The position numbers and the translations under genes are program-made. From Virgibacillus sp. 7505 (GTDB lineage: Bacteria > Bacillota > Bacilli > Bacillales > Amphibacillaceae): 39,040 nt of DNA. Within the stretch, counting starts at the first letter, position 1; every line of letters begins with the position of its first letter. The notes beneath the pieces were generated by a model. It did not search any database and was not told where the DNA came from. It saw nothing but the letters and a program-made list of their open reading frames with translations. Positions 24,847 through 33,690 of the stretch are shown here, piece by piece. The stretch is taken from positions 1 to 39,040 of the forward strand of contig NZ_NPBF01000006.1 of assembly GCF_002272135.1 (NCBI RefSeq). The letters are read 5' to 3'.

Positions 24847-26211
24847 CTAGATAAATTTCTTCCCCTTTCCCCAATACAACCCAAACAACAAAACAAACCA
24901 CACCGGAGTCAGCAACAACGCCGGCCGTGTCTCATCAGCAACCAGCATGATAACCAGAACCCCTGCAAACAACGCCAGCACAGCATAGTTCACAAACGGC
25001 GTAAATGGTGCCTTAAATGTTGATTTCTTCTGCAATTCCGAACGTGTTTTCTTATATTTAATATGACAGATAAGAATGATGCTCCATACCCAAATAAAAC
25101 AGATAGCACTAATGCTTGTGACAATGCCAAAGGCTTGTTCTGGTATGAGTTTGCTTAAGAGTGCTCCTGCTGATACGACAATAGCAGATAACCATAAGGC
25201 ATTCGCTGGGACGTGCTTTTTGTTCAGTTTAGCAAGCTGGGCTGGTCCCTGGTCTTGCTTGCTTAAATTATATAAGGTGCGGCTTGTGGAAAACATGCCG
25301 CTATTCCCGGCTGATGCTGCGGATGTTAAGACGACGAAATTGATTATACCTGCAGCGATCGGGATACCAACTAAACTAAATGTCTTCACGAATGGACTTT
25401 CGGCTGCATTCAGTTCTGTCCATGGATTAATCATTAACAGAACGAGCAGAGCGCCAACGTAGAAAAATAGAATTCGTAAAGGTATCTTATTGATCGCTGA
25501 TGGGATGTTCTTAGCAGGGTTGGCTGTTTCGGCTGCTGATACCCCGATTAGTTCCACTCCGACATACGCAAAGACGACCATTTGGAAAGCTAGTAAGAAG
25601 CCAGAAATTCCATTCGGAAATAGTCCGCCATGCTCCCACAGATTTGTAACTGAAACGGTTCCTGCATCAGTCTGGAATCCGATCACCAACAGTACAATAC
25701 CGATACCAATCAATGCAAGGATCGTAACCACTTTGATCAAGGCAAACCAAAACTCCAATTCCCCGAATAGCTTTACCGTTAATAGATTAAGCCCTAATAA
25801 AACGACTACACAGATAAGTGCAGGTATCCATTGCGGGATATCAAACCAATAGTTCACGTACACTCCGACAGCAATTACATCCGCCATCGCTGTCATGATC
25901 CAGCAAAACCAATATGTCCACCCTGTCACAAACGATGCCCAAGGTCCGAGATAGTCTTCGGCAATGTCTGTAATAGATTGATAGCCTGCTTTCGATAACA
26001 GCAGTTCCCCTAGCGCTCGCATCACGAAAAACAGCGCTATACCTACGATTAAATAAGCAAAGATGATAGAGGGACCTGCCAGCTGTATTGCTTTTCCAGA
26101 TCCTAAAAATAATCCGGTACCAATCGTACCGCCAATGGCAATCAACTGTACATGTCTATTGGATAAGTCCCTCTTTAACTCTTGTTGTGCCAACTCTAGC
26201 TCCTCCTTCAT
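24847..26211 (-). CDS. Amino acid permease, AAT family (glycine/D-alanine/D-serine type)
   Basis: A 454-residue APC-superfamily transporter with twelve membrane helices. The opening LKRDLSNRHVQLIAIGGTIGTGLFLGSGKAI and the later GWTYWFCWIMTAMADVIAVGVYV match the CycA/AapA group of proton symporters for glycine and small D-amino acids. A glycine riboswitch precedes it, which independently supports glycine as a substrate. GAAGGAGGAGCTAG stands before the ATG. The C-terminus is lysine-rich and cytoplasmic. It is monocistronic, closed by the shared terminator. Confidence 0.9.
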   Translation of the reverse strand: MKEELELAQQELKRDLSNRHVQLIAIGGTIGTGLFLGSGKAIQLAGPSIIFAYLIVGIALFFVMRALGELLLSKAGYQSITDIAEDYLGPWASFVTGWTYWFCWIMTAMADVIAVGVYVNYWFDIPQWIPALICVVVLLGLNLLTVKLFGELEFWFALIKVVTILALIGIGIVLLVIGFQTDAGTVSVTNLWEHGGLFPNGISGFLLAFQMVVFAYVGVELIGVSAAETANPAKNIPSAINKIPLRILFFYVGALLVLLMINPWTELNAAESPFVKTFSLVGIPIAAGIINFVVLTSAASAGNSGMFSTSRTLYNLSKQDQGPAQLAKLNKKHVPANALWLSAIVVSAGALLSKLIPEQAFGIVTSISAICFIWVWSIILICHIKYKKTRSELQKKSTFKAPFTPFVNYAVLALFAGVLVIMLVADETRPALLLTPVWFVLLFGLYWGKGKKFI

Positions 26212-26221
26212 TTCAACCCAA

Positions 26222-26254
26222 TAAAAAAAGAGATTGGAGGCTCTCCAATCTCTT
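26222..26254 (-). terminator. Riboswitch expression-platform terminator
   Basis: On the minus strand AAGAGATTGGAG pairs with CTCCAATCTCTT and runs into TTTTTTTAT. It lies between the glycine aptamer and the permease start, so transcription must pass it to express the gene. Confidence 0.85.
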
Positions 26255-26274
26255 GATCACAAGAATAACAAATA

Positions 26275-26415
26275 CTATTGGTCATACGCGCGCAGCACAA
26301 CCCAAATACATATCCGATACTCTTCTGTCCTTTTGCCTGAGATTGTGAACCCTTCGGCGCCGCGCAAATGGCGGTCTCTCCAGAAGCTGCTCCTGCTATA
26401 GTGTGATCCATAGCA
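26275..26415 (-). promoter_or_regulatory. Glycine riboswitch upstream of the permease gene
   Basis: The minus strand carries the hallmark aptamer blocks CTTCTGGAGAGACCG, CGCCGAAGGGTTCACAA and CTCAGGCAAAAGGACAGAAGAG in the right order. Only one full aptamer is recognisable; the sequence between it and the terminator would be a partial ('ghost') second aptamer. The regulatory sign (on or off with glycine) cannot be read without folding. Confidence 0.9.
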
Positions 26416-26655
26416 TTCATAGCTCTATTATTAAGTTATTTAGATTCTGTTGAATAGTCATTATTCTATTCCTTGTTAGATTTTTTGTCAAATCCTAATT
26501 TCGTCTACGGGCTCGTCATTTCTACTAACACCAGCATTTCAGCATTTTATGTGCTGTTCACCAAGATTCCGCTAAACCCCTAAGATACTTGTACCCTTCA
26601 ATATTTTATCAAGGACATATAATACCCTGTATCCTAAAATAATGGAGGTGAAGAT

Positions 26656-26949
26656 ATGTCAGTTGGACAATATCGTTCATTATGCCAAAAATATACCGGT
26701 AAAGCTGTTGAAATCCGTTGCTATGACGGAAAAGTCCATAGAGGAATCATCCAGCGGGTAGACCGGGATCGTGTATATTTGCAGCCTATGGGCCGCTCCA
26801 GAAATCTAGGAGGCTTCGGTTACGGAGGCTACGGAAATGGGTATGGCGGCGGTTATGGTCGCAGTTTTGGCCGCGGCTTTGGCTTTGGTGTTGGAGTAGC
26901 TTTTGGAGCCATCGCAGGAATAGCCTTGCTTTCTCTATTCTGGATCTGA
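26656..26949 (+). CDS. Small Gly-rich protein with Sm-like N-terminus and C-terminal membrane helix
   Basis: A 97-residue protein. Residues 10-45 (YTGKAVEIRCYDGKVHRGIIQRVDRDRVYLQPM) have the alternation and GK-V-I--DG---G-I--VD pattern of an Sm/Hfq-like beta fold. Residues 50-75 are Gly/Tyr/Arg repeats (GGFGYGGYGNGYGGGYGRSFGRGFG). Residues 77-96 are a single membrane helix. AATGGAGGTGAAGAT precedes the ATG. Similar short proteins occur in bacilli, sometimes linked with spores, but I cannot give a function. The resemblance to Sm folds is a motif impression only. Confidence 0.75.
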   Translation: MSVGQYRSLCQKYTGKAVEIRCYDGKVHRGIIQRVDRDRVYLQPMGRSRNLGGFGYGGYGNGYGGGYGRSFGRGFGFGVGVAFGAIAGIALLSLFWI

Positions 26950-26996
26950 CTATATAGCCGTATTCCATATAAATTTGATTACCGTATGACAGCATG

Positions 26997-27028
26997 AAAA
27001 AGCCTGGAATTGGTGCAGCCGGGCTTTA
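26997..27028 (+). terminator. Possible weak terminator after the Gly-rich protein gene
   Basis: AAAAAGCCTGG and CCGGGCTTTAT form an imperfect stem with a TTTAT tail 45 nt after the stop codon. The stem is short and the T-run poor. Confidence 0.45.
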
Positions 27029-27087
27029 TTCATGTCCATGTCTCCGGAGTTCTCACAGGTTATGTAAGCACAAGCTCCATAACCCCC

Positions 27088-27852
27088 CTACATATCCCCG
27101 GCAATAACACTAGCTTCTACAGCCAGCAAGTCTTCACTGGATAAGCTGTATCTTTCCATGTAATTTTTGACTACATGATAACCAACACAATACCCCAGCA
27201 TCTTCGGATATTTACGATGACCAAATAAAATAGCATGATATTCATCATCCTGCGGCAAAAGCTCCTGCTTTGGAACAATATAATCAGACCACATTTTCTC
27301 GATTTTCTTATCAGGATAAAACGATGCCCATCTGGCAGTCAGTTCCTCTCCCAATCTTTCCGTAACAGCATTTTCAGCTATCCCCTCTAATACAATCGCA
27401 TCCAGCAAAGTGTACATCTCTTCACTCTTATCAAAGCGATTCAGTCGGCAAACATGATTATACTCATGCGTGAATATTGCTTTTATCTCCTCTTCTGTAT
27501 TTTCTGGTGATAAAAATAAAAAGAGCTTATCCTTGAATGCCAGACCTGATTTCCCGCCCAATTGTGTTTGGATCCATTTATTACGGTCATCCGAAGGAAA
27601 AATATAGATTGGAATATCCGGACCGTCCCACTCCTTTTTCAGGAAAGCCTCGTCCTCTTGCACGACCTCCCACACCTTTTCCTCCAGCTGTTTACGCTTC
27701 TTCTTTAATGGACGGTACATGCCGTGCTGTATAAAGTAATCATATATTTCTTCGGCAGAAGCGTCAGCAAAAAGTCCTGTCAGCTTTTCGCATAGTGCAA
27801 TTGGATCCTCATAATGCTCAAGCAGCCATTCATCCGTTCTGATTACGCTCAT
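27088..27852 (-). CDS. DUF2268 family putative Zn-dependent protease
   Basis: A 254-residue soluble protein with the metal-binding HEYNH motif (FTHEYNHVCRLN, near residue 128), followed by the conserved LLDAIVLEGIAENAVTERLGEE segment, in which a downstream Glu can be the third ligand. That is the DUF2268 pattern of predicted cytosolic zinc proteases. The N-terminal half (PIYIFPSDDRNKWIQTQLGGKSGLAF) is also typical. No signal peptide. The ATG has GGGGGAGGGAA before it. A single gene; substrate unknown. Confidence 0.85.
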   Translation of the reverse strand: MSVIRTDEWLLEHYEDPIALCEKLTGLFADASAEEIYDYFIQHGMYRPLKKKRKQLEEKVWEVVQEDEAFLKKEWDGPDIPIYIFPSDDRNKWIQTQLGGKSGLAFKDKLFLFLSPENTEEEIKAIFTHEYNHVCRLNRFDKSEEMYTLLDAIVLEGIAENAVTERLGEELTARWASFYPDKKIEKMWSDYIVPKQELLPQDDEYHAILFGHRKYPKMLGYCVGYHVVKNYMERYSLSSEDLLAVEASVIAGDM

Positions 27853-27961
27853 TTCCCTCCCCCTATCAATACCAATTTATTCAGCAAGATAGCTAATGGC
27901 ACAAAACATTTCTGTATTCATAGCATATTAAAATGATGTCATACAAAGGCAGGGGTTACGT

Positions 27962-28672
27962 TTGAAGTACACATATCTTGATTGCCTGGCACTATTCGGA
28001 GTAGGCGGTGCACATCCCGGCGGACTGCAGTTAACGAAGAATATTTTAGCGGAAGAGAAAATCAATAAAGAAACGACGCTTCTGGACGCTGGCTGCGGCA
28101 CCGGACAAACCGCCGCTTACCTGCAGCAGCACTACGGCTGCAGTGTTAGTGCTTTAGACAACAACAGCATCATGGTGGATAAAGCACACCAAAGATTCTC
28201 TAGTTTGGGTTTACCGATTGATACCAAGGTTGGCGACATAGAGAACCTCCCCTATCCGGATATGCATTTTGATATTGCCCTCTCAGAATCCGTCCTTTCC
28301 TTTACCAATGCTACCTCCGCTATTCATGAGCTCAAAAGAGTGCTGAAGCCGAACGGAAGATTACTCGCAATCGAAACTGTATTGGAGCAAACAATTCCAG
28401 AAGAAGAACGGTCTTCTATTGTGGATTTTTATCGCTTTCCACAATTATTAACGGAGGATGAATGGCTGACAGCCTTTAGAAAAGCTGGCTTTCAGCAAGT
28501 TGATATAACAAAATACCAACCAACATTGGATCAGGTTGATGAACAGAACGCTGCTGATTTCTCCTTATCAAAATCTATCGATGATGCATTGTTAGAGATA
28601 TTGGAAAAACACAAAGAGATCATGCAGCGAAATAAAGATAAGTTGGGGTTTCGCATATTCAGATGTAGTTGA
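27962..28672 (+). CDS. Class I SAM-dependent methyltransferase
   Basis: A 236-residue Rossmann-fold methyltransferase. Motif I is LLDAGCGTGQTAAYLQ (about residues 40-55), motif II CSVSALDNNSIMVDKA, then VGDIENLPYPDMHFDIALSESVLSF (motif III/IV) and LKRVLKPNGRLLAIE (post-motif). This is the Methyltransf_11/UbiE type that modifies small molecules. The start is TTG at 27962 with GGGG 9 nt upstream and no nearby ATG. A terminator follows. Substrate not predictable. Confidence 0.85.
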   Translation: MKYTYLDCLALFGVGGAHPGGLQLTKNILAEEKINKETTLLDAGCGTGQTAAYLQQHYGCSVSALDNNSIMVDKAHQRFSSLGLPIDTKVGDIENLPYPDMHFDIALSESVLSFTNATSAIHELKRVLKPNGRLLAIETVLEQTIPEEERSSIVDFYRFPQLLTEDEWLTAFRKAGFQQVDITKYQPTLDQVDEQNAADFSLSKSIDDALLEILEKHKEIMQRNKDKLGFRIFRCS

Positions 28673-28675
28673 AAC

Positions 28676-28714
28676 AAAAAGAAGCTCAACGCTAAATGTT
28701 GAGCTTCCTTTTTC
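28676..28714 (+). terminator. Terminator of the methyltransferase gene
   Basis: GAAGCTCAAC (28681-28690) pairs perfectly with GTTGAGCTTC (28698-28707), followed by CTTTTTC and preceded by AAAAA. Confidence 0.9.
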
Positions 28715-28746
28715 ATATTATCAAATGCTTCATGAATCCAAGGATT

Positions 28747-30189
28747 TTATTTACCACCATTCAGCATGCCTTCTTGTGGTATTTCAAGCTTGAAATGCGT
28801 GCCATTCGATGAACTGTCGACTATACTTATATCCCCTAAGTGTTCAGTCATCATCTTCTTCACAAACGCCAGACCTAATCCCATTCCTTGCTCTTTATCT
28901 CCCAGCGAAATAAAGGGATCAAATACACTCAACCAGTTCTCAGGATGTATACCCACCCCAGTGTCGATAAAGTGTATGATGATATTCCTGTCGTCAATCT
29001 CTGTGCTGATTGTTATCTTCTTTTCTGTCCTGTTTTCTGGTATTGCTTCCACGCTATTTTTGATCAAATTGATAAATACTTGTTTTAAGTTTGCGCTATT
29101 CAGATAAACATTCAGTGGTGAATATATATTTATGAACTCCAACTCTACTTTGTTTTCTTGCAGCATTCCGTCTGTAAATGCAATAGATTCTCGGATTATT
29201 TCCGCGAGATCATCTGTTTTATAGATCAATGCTGACGACTTCATGTATGCACTGTAATTATCTGTAAGCTGCTCTAAATGGTCAGATGCATCACCTATCA
29301 TTTTCAGTTTCCGTTTATCACTTTCATCCAGGGAACCATTTTTGTCCATTATGCTTGAGAAGCCTTTAATAATAGAGTTTGTGTTCCTCACTTCATGAAT
29401 CAAACTGCCAGTCAAATGACCCGTGTAGTCTAGTTTTTTCTGTTTTTCCAATAATTCATGAGAATGAGCCTTCAAATCTACATTCAGCTTTACAAAAATG
29501 TGCATGCTTGCAACAGAAAATAGTATTACACCAATGCTGCTAGTAAGAACGCCGGTTAAAGGAAAAAAGTTCAGAATTCCTGGTATGACCAGCAGCAATG
29601 CATTGAATGAAAAACCCATAAGGAAGTTCTTGAAGTGTGAATTCCGAATTCTCTTCGACAATACAGGCATAACTACTAAGAAAATCACAATGATAGCCAT
29701 GTGTATGAAGAACACCCAAAATAGCGGCCCATAATCAGGAAAATAGTAAACACCAGTATACCTCTCCTGGGTAACAGTCAATCCTTTTATTCCTAAGTCC
29801 GTCCAATTTATCACATACACGATAGCACTCCATATAGTGAAGCCAATCAGTGCTTTTTTGGTGAAAAAAGCATACGAAACATTCGTCAGCCAATTCCTCT
29901 TTTTCACCATTGATGGCTGGTCTTTGATAATCCGGTAAGCTACATATAATACAATAGGGAGCCCGAATGTCGGCCCCGCACGAAACAGCTTGAATAGAAA
30001 TAGAATCGTATCTTCTGACAGAACATTCTTAAAATAAAGAACTCCGATATCCAGCTGCCAAATGGTGATCAGGATCATATATATGATCATTCCTGTCGAC
30101 AGCTTTGTTTCATTGTAAACTTTGCCTATGCTCAACGCTAAAAACAATGGAAGTAAACCAATGGCACATATTAATATACCAATAATCAT
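28747..30189 (-). CDS. Orphan membrane histidine kinase A (NtrB/Spo-kinase-like)
   Basis: A 480-residue kinase. About seven or eight membrane helices fill residues 1-250. The His-box is SLIHEVRNTNSIIKGF (about 263-278), in which the usual HExxNPL reads HEVRNTN, lacking the conserved proline. The HATPase domain has N box FINLIKNSVEAI, G1 DTGVGIHPENW, F box FDPFISLGDK and G2 GMGLGLAFVKKMM. No response regulator is adjacent, as with Bacillus sporulation kinases such as KinB, which feed Spo0F; that link is inference. It is a close paralog of the gene at 30498-31958. Confidence 0.88.
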   Translation of the reverse strand: MIIGILICAIGLLPLFLALSIGKVYNETKLSTGMIIYMILITIWQLDIGVLYFKNVLSEDTILFLFKLFRAGPTFGLPIVLYVAYRIIKDQPSMVKKRNWLTNVSYAFFTKKALIGFTIWSAIVYVINWTDLGIKGLTVTQERYTGVYYFPDYGPLFWVFFIHMAIIVIFLVVMPVLSKRIRNSHFKNFLMGFSFNALLLVIPGILNFFPLTGVLTSSIGVILFSVASMHIFVKLNVDLKAHSHELLEKQKKLDYTGHLTGSLIHEVRNTNSIIKGFSSIMDKNGSLDESDKRKLKMIGDASDHLEQLTDNYSAYMKSSALIYKTDDLAEIIRESIAFTDGMLQENKVELEFINIYSPLNVYLNSANLKQVFINLIKNSVEAIPENRTEKKITISTEIDDRNIIIHFIDTGVGIHPENWLSVFDPFISLGDKEQGMGLGLAFVKKMMTEHLGDISIVDSSSNGTHFKLEIPQEGMLNGGK

Positions 30190-30211
30190 ACCTGCTAACC
30201 CCTAACTGCAG

Positions 30212-30230
30212 AAATCCACATCATGGATTT
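30212..30230. repeat. Inverted repeat AAATCCA-N5-TGGATTT upstream of kinase A
   Basis: A perfect 7-bp dyad centred about 32 bp before the kinase A ATG. Almost the same sequence (AATCCATGATGTGGGTTT on the minus strand) precedes kinase B, so the leader was duplicated with the gene. It could be an operator or an RNA hairpin near the ribosome site. The rest of the 30190-30497 gap holds only the kinase B terminator. Confidence 0.5.
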
Positions 30231-30407
30231 GACTATGTTCTTTTGTACAAAGTAATGTGGATTCCATTACGCGAATTAGGAGCTAATTTCAGCTGCCTAT
30301 TCTCATATATCCCTCTGTACATTATATCAGATGTATTCCGTTCAGTTGCGGCAGTCTCAGTTCGATGCATGAGAACTTAATTAACGAAAATTCACGTGCA
30401 AACAAAA

Positions 30408-30446
30408 CTAAAAGCGCTCAACACTACCAGGCTGAGCGCTTTTTTC
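30408..30446. terminator. Terminator downstream of kinase B
   Basis: AAAAGCGCTCA and TGAGCGCTTTTTT pair around a 13-nt loop. It is usable on both strands, and on the minus strand it follows kinase B. Confidence 0.85.
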
Positions 30447-30497
30447 TCCTAATTTCAGACTGGAGTATCCTCCATTATCTAAGGATTCGGATCGATA

Positions 30498-31958
30498 TTA
30501 TTTGATTTGTTTTTGATAGTTACAACCATACAGCATTCCTTCTTGCGGTATTTCAAGCTTGAAATGCGTACCACTTGGCGAACTTTCGACTATCGTTATA
30601 TCTCCTAAGTGTTCAATCATCATTTTCTTCACAAAGGGAAGACCCAATCCCATTCCTCGCTTTTTATTTCCTAAGGAGATAAACGGATCAAATACACTTA
30701 CCCAGTTCTCTTGGGGCATGCCCTTACCAGTGTCGATAAAGTGTATGATGATATTTTTATCATTAATGTCTGTTCTAATAGATATCTTCTTTTCCGGCCT
30801 GTCTTCCGACATTGCCTCGACGCTATTCTTTATGAGATTGATAAACACTTGTTTTAAGTTTGTCTTGTTCAGATGAACATTCAGTGGCGAATAGTTAGTG
30901 ATGAATTCCAGCTCGACCTTATTTTCTTGAAGCATCCCTGCAGAAAAATCAATAGACTCTTGGATAATCTCCGCTAAATCCTCTGTTTTAAAGGCTAATG
31001 CAGAGTCCTTCATATATGCACTATAATTATCTGTCAGTTGATCTAGATGTTCGGATGATTTACCTATCATCTCCAATGTTCGCTTATCCCTCTCATTTAG
31101 ATCATCACTTTTTTCCAGCATACTCGAAAAACTTTTAATAATGGAGTTTGTGTTTTTCACTTCATGAATCAAGCTGCCAGTCAGCTGACCTGTATAGTCT
31201 AGTTTTTTCTGTTTTACCATTAATTTATATGAGTGGTTTTTCAAGTCTACATGGAACTTAACGAAGACGTGCAGGCTTCCCACTGAAAATATAATGACAC
31301 CAATACTGCTTGCTAGAAGGCCAGTTAAAAGAATGTTGTTTAGAGATCCTGATACAATTAGCAGCAATGCGTTGAATGAAAAACCCATAAGGAGGTTCTT
31401 AAAGTATGAGTTTCGAATTCTTAATGATAATACACATACCACTAACAAAAAAAATACAATACCAGCCATGTGCAGGAAATAGATCCATAAAAGCGGTCCG
31501 TACTCAGGAAAATAGTGAGTACCAGTGAATCCTTCATTGGCAACGACCAACCCAGTTACTCCCAAGTTCGTCCAGCTTATGATATAAACCACCAGACTCC
31601 ATATAGTGAAGCCAATTAGTGCTTTTTTTGTAAAAAGAGCGTAGGACATTTTCGTAAGCCTATTCGTTTTTTCCGTGACGGATGGCTGATTGTTGATAAT
31701 CCAATAAGCCATGTACAATACCATGGGAAGGGTGAAAATCGGCCCTGCACGAAACAGCTTGAACAGGAATAGTGCAATATCCTCTGACAGCACATCCTTA
31801 AAATAAAGAACTCCTATATCTAACTGCCAGATCGTGATTAAGATCATAGATATGATCATCACCACCGACAACTTTGTTTCATTGTAAACTTTGCCTATAC
31901 TCAATGCTAAAAACAACGGCAGTAAACCGATGGCACATATTAATATACCAATAATCAT
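30498..31958 (-). CDS. Orphan membrane histidine kinase B, tandem paralog of kinase A
   Basis: About 486 residues, aligning with kinase A along its full length: the same MIIGILICAIGLLPLFLAL start, the same multi-helix sensor, His-box SLIHEVKNTNSIIKSF, N box FINLIKNSVEAM and G box DTGKGMPQENW. Differences concentrate in the extracellular loops and helices (for example the NLGVTGLVVANEGFTGTHYF region), which suggests different signals. The frame is open to 32030, but in the kinase A leader the equivalent frame contains a stop. AGGAG precedes the ATG at 31958, so that start is chosen. No response regulator nearby. Confidence 0.88.
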   Translation of the reverse strand: MIIGILICAIGLLPLFLALSIGKVYNETKLSVVMIISMILITIWQLDIGVLYFKDVLSEDIALFLFKLFRAGPIFTLPMVLYMAYWIINNQPSVTEKTNRLTKMSYALFTKKALIGFTIWSLVVYIISWTNLGVTGLVVANEGFTGTHYFPEYGPLLWIYFLHMAGIVFFLLVVCVLSLRIRNSYFKNLLMGFSFNALLLIVSGSLNNILLTGLLASSIGVIIFSVGSLHVFVKFHVDLKNHSYKLMVKQKKLDYTGQLTGSLIHEVKNTNSIIKSFSSMLEKSDDLNERDKRTLEMIGKSSEHLDQLTDNYSAYMKDSALAFKTEDLAEIIQESIDFSAGMLQENKVELEFITNYSPLNVHLNKTNLKQVFINLIKNSVEAMSEDRPEKKISIRTDINDKNIIIHFIDTGKGMPQENWVSVFDPFISLGNKKRGMGLGLPFVKKMMIEHLGDITIVESSPSGTHFKLEIPQEGMLYGCNYQKQIK

Positions 31959-32393
31959 ACCAACTAAACTCCTAACTGCTAAAACCCACATCATGGATTG
32001 TATTTTGTGTGTTATTGCAACCATGTCCATGTATTGTAATAGCTGCTATTCCCTCACCATTTGGAGGTTCAGCATCATGTAATATGCTTAAAAAAATCAT
32101 TCCAGACTATGTATAAATTATTACACCTTTTGTTATAGGATTTATAACCCATAACTCATTGTTACTATTATCATAAATTCCTTCGTACCCAATGGATACT
32201 TATACCCACATATTATACCAGAGGTCTTCCATTTAACTACTACTGTTAGTAAGGAAAAACCTATTTGGAATACTTTACCTTGGGTTAATCTGGTGTACAA
32301 ATGAGGAGTTCATACTTTGAAAAGATAGAATGACCTAAACGAAAAATGGTCATTAACAGTTGATACTCTTCATATATCTGAAAAATTTAAATA

Positions 32394-32422
32394 TTGAAAT
32401 TTATTTTAATGTGTTATACAAT
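32394..32422 (+). promoter_or_regulatory. Sigma-A promoter of the BASS transporter gene
   Basis: TTGAAA (32394-32399), 17 bp, TACAAT (32417-32422), 30 bp before the start codon. The rest of the 31959-32393 gap is AT-rich and shows only the divergent kinase B leader; no gene is seen there. Confidence 0.65.
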
Positions 32423-32451
32423 CTCACAAACAGTGAATGAAGAGGTGGATG

Positions 32452-33414
32452 ATGAAAACGTTAGAGCGATTTAGTCAGTTTGTCGGAAGTACCTTTGCGT
32501 ATTGGGTCATTTTGTTTGCGGTAATAGCTTTTATGCTGCCGGCAGGATTCACATGGATTGTCCCGCTTATTACCCCGCTGCTCGGTATCATCATGTTTGG
32601 TATGGGTTTGACTTTGTCAGCAAGTGATTTTAAAGGCGTGGTAAAACGTCCATTTGAGGTTATGGCAGTCGTGGTCGCACAGTTCTTGATCATGCCGCTG
32701 CTTGCCTTTGCTTTGGCAAAAGGCCTGCAATTGCCTCCCGAAGTTGCTGTCGGCGTCATTCTCGTAGGATGCTGCCCTGGCGGAACGTCTTCTAATGTCA
32801 TGACCTTCCTAGCCAAGGGTGATGTGCCATTATCCGTTACGGCCACAGCAGTCACAACCGTTCTCGCACCGATCGTAACACCTGCACTTATTCTTTTATT
32901 CGCGAGCGAATGGATTGAAGTCAGTCCGGTCTCCCTATTTATCTCAATCGTGAATGTCGTCATTATCCCAATTGTTTTAGGGCTATTAGTGAAACGCTTC
33001 TTCAATAGACAAGCTACAGCAAGCATCAAAGTACTGCCGCTTGTCTCAGCAATAGCTATAATCGGTATCGTAGCTGCTGTCGTATCCAATAGCCAGCAGC
33101 AGATTGCACAGACAGGTCTAGCAATCTTCGGTGTAGTCATCCTGCATAATGTGCTCGGCTACCTGCTCGGATTCGCTTTTGCCAAGCTTCTGCGAATGGA
33201 TTTGCCCAAAGTCAAAACAACATCCATCGAAGTCGGAATGCAAAACTCAGGTCTGGGCGCCCAGCTTGCAACAGCACACTTCTCTCCCCTAGCTGCTGTA
33301 CCAAGCGCTATCTTTAGTGTCTGGCATAATATTTCCGGGTCCATTCTGGCTAATATCTTTGCGAAGATGGGTAGCGATGAGAAGGACGTAGATGCTAAGG
33401 AGCAAATATCTTAA
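32452..33414 (+). CDS. Bile acid:sodium symporter (BASS) family transporter
   Basis: A 320-residue membrane protein with about nine or ten helices. The BASS signature VGVILVGCCPGGTSSNVMTFLAKGDVPLSV marks one sodium-binding crossover region, and EVGMQNSGLGAQLATAHF the second. It resembles YocS of Bacillus subtilis. Bacterial members carry organic anions such as pantoate or keto acids, and the substrate here is not readable. The ATG at 32452 is preferred over the one at 32437 because AGAGG lies 6 nt before it. It has its own promoter and terminator. Confidence 0.9.
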   Translation: MKTLERFSQFVGSTFAYWVILFAVIAFMLPAGFTWIVPLITPLLGIIMFGMGLTLSASDFKGVVKRPFEVMAVVVAQFLIMPLLAFALAKGLQLPPEVAVGVILVGCCPGGTSSNVMTFLAKGDVPLSVTATAVTTVLAPIVTPALILLFASEWIEVSPVSLFISIVNVVIIPIVLGLLVKRFFNRQATASIKVLPLVSAIAIIGIVAAVVSNSQQQIAQTGLAIFGVVILHNVLGYLLGFAFAKLLRMDLPKVKTTSIEVGMQNSGLGAQLATAHFSPLAAVPSAIFSVWHNISGSILANIFAKMGSDEKDVDAKEQIS

Positions 33415-33419
33415 TAGAA

Positions 33420-33458
33420 TTAGCCATCCTCATACTAGAGGATGGCTATTTTTTTATT
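33420..33458 (+). terminator. Terminator of the BASS transporter gene
   Basis: TAGCCATCCTC (33421-33431) pairs with GAGGATGGCTA (33438-33448), followed by TTTTTTTATTT. Confidence 0.92.
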
Positions 33459-33555
33459 TAATCCATATCTCCGCATTAAGTAATAAAAAGCAGCCCTTCC
33501 AGATTGATCCTCCCTCTTAGATTTATCACCCAAATAGATAACCCTCTTATAGCCC

Positions 33556-33621
33556 CTAAGACTTCTGTAGTGTTTTTCCAAAAAACGACTCTTTAGTTCT
33601 GGTAAAAAGGATGCGTTTTTG
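33556..33621 (+). repeat. LXG leader element, copy upstream of toxin 2
   Basis: An ungapped match to 22376-22441 and 18622-18687, placed 147 bp before the proposed toxin start at 33703. Homology with the toxin 1 leader continues as CACCAAAATTTTCCTTTATTATAAT (33635-33659), and then as TATCAGGTGGTGAA at the ribosome site. Confidence 0.65.
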
Positions 33622-33690
33622 CCATTTCCCCTTTCACCAAAATTTTCCTTTATTATAATTACAAGTAATGAACAGCTACGGATATATCAG

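Noticed and set aside
32475-33140. Long open frame (221 residues) on the minus strand
   Set aside because: It is the antisense shadow of the BASS transporter gene, Thr/Ala-rich from complementary codons, without its own start signals.
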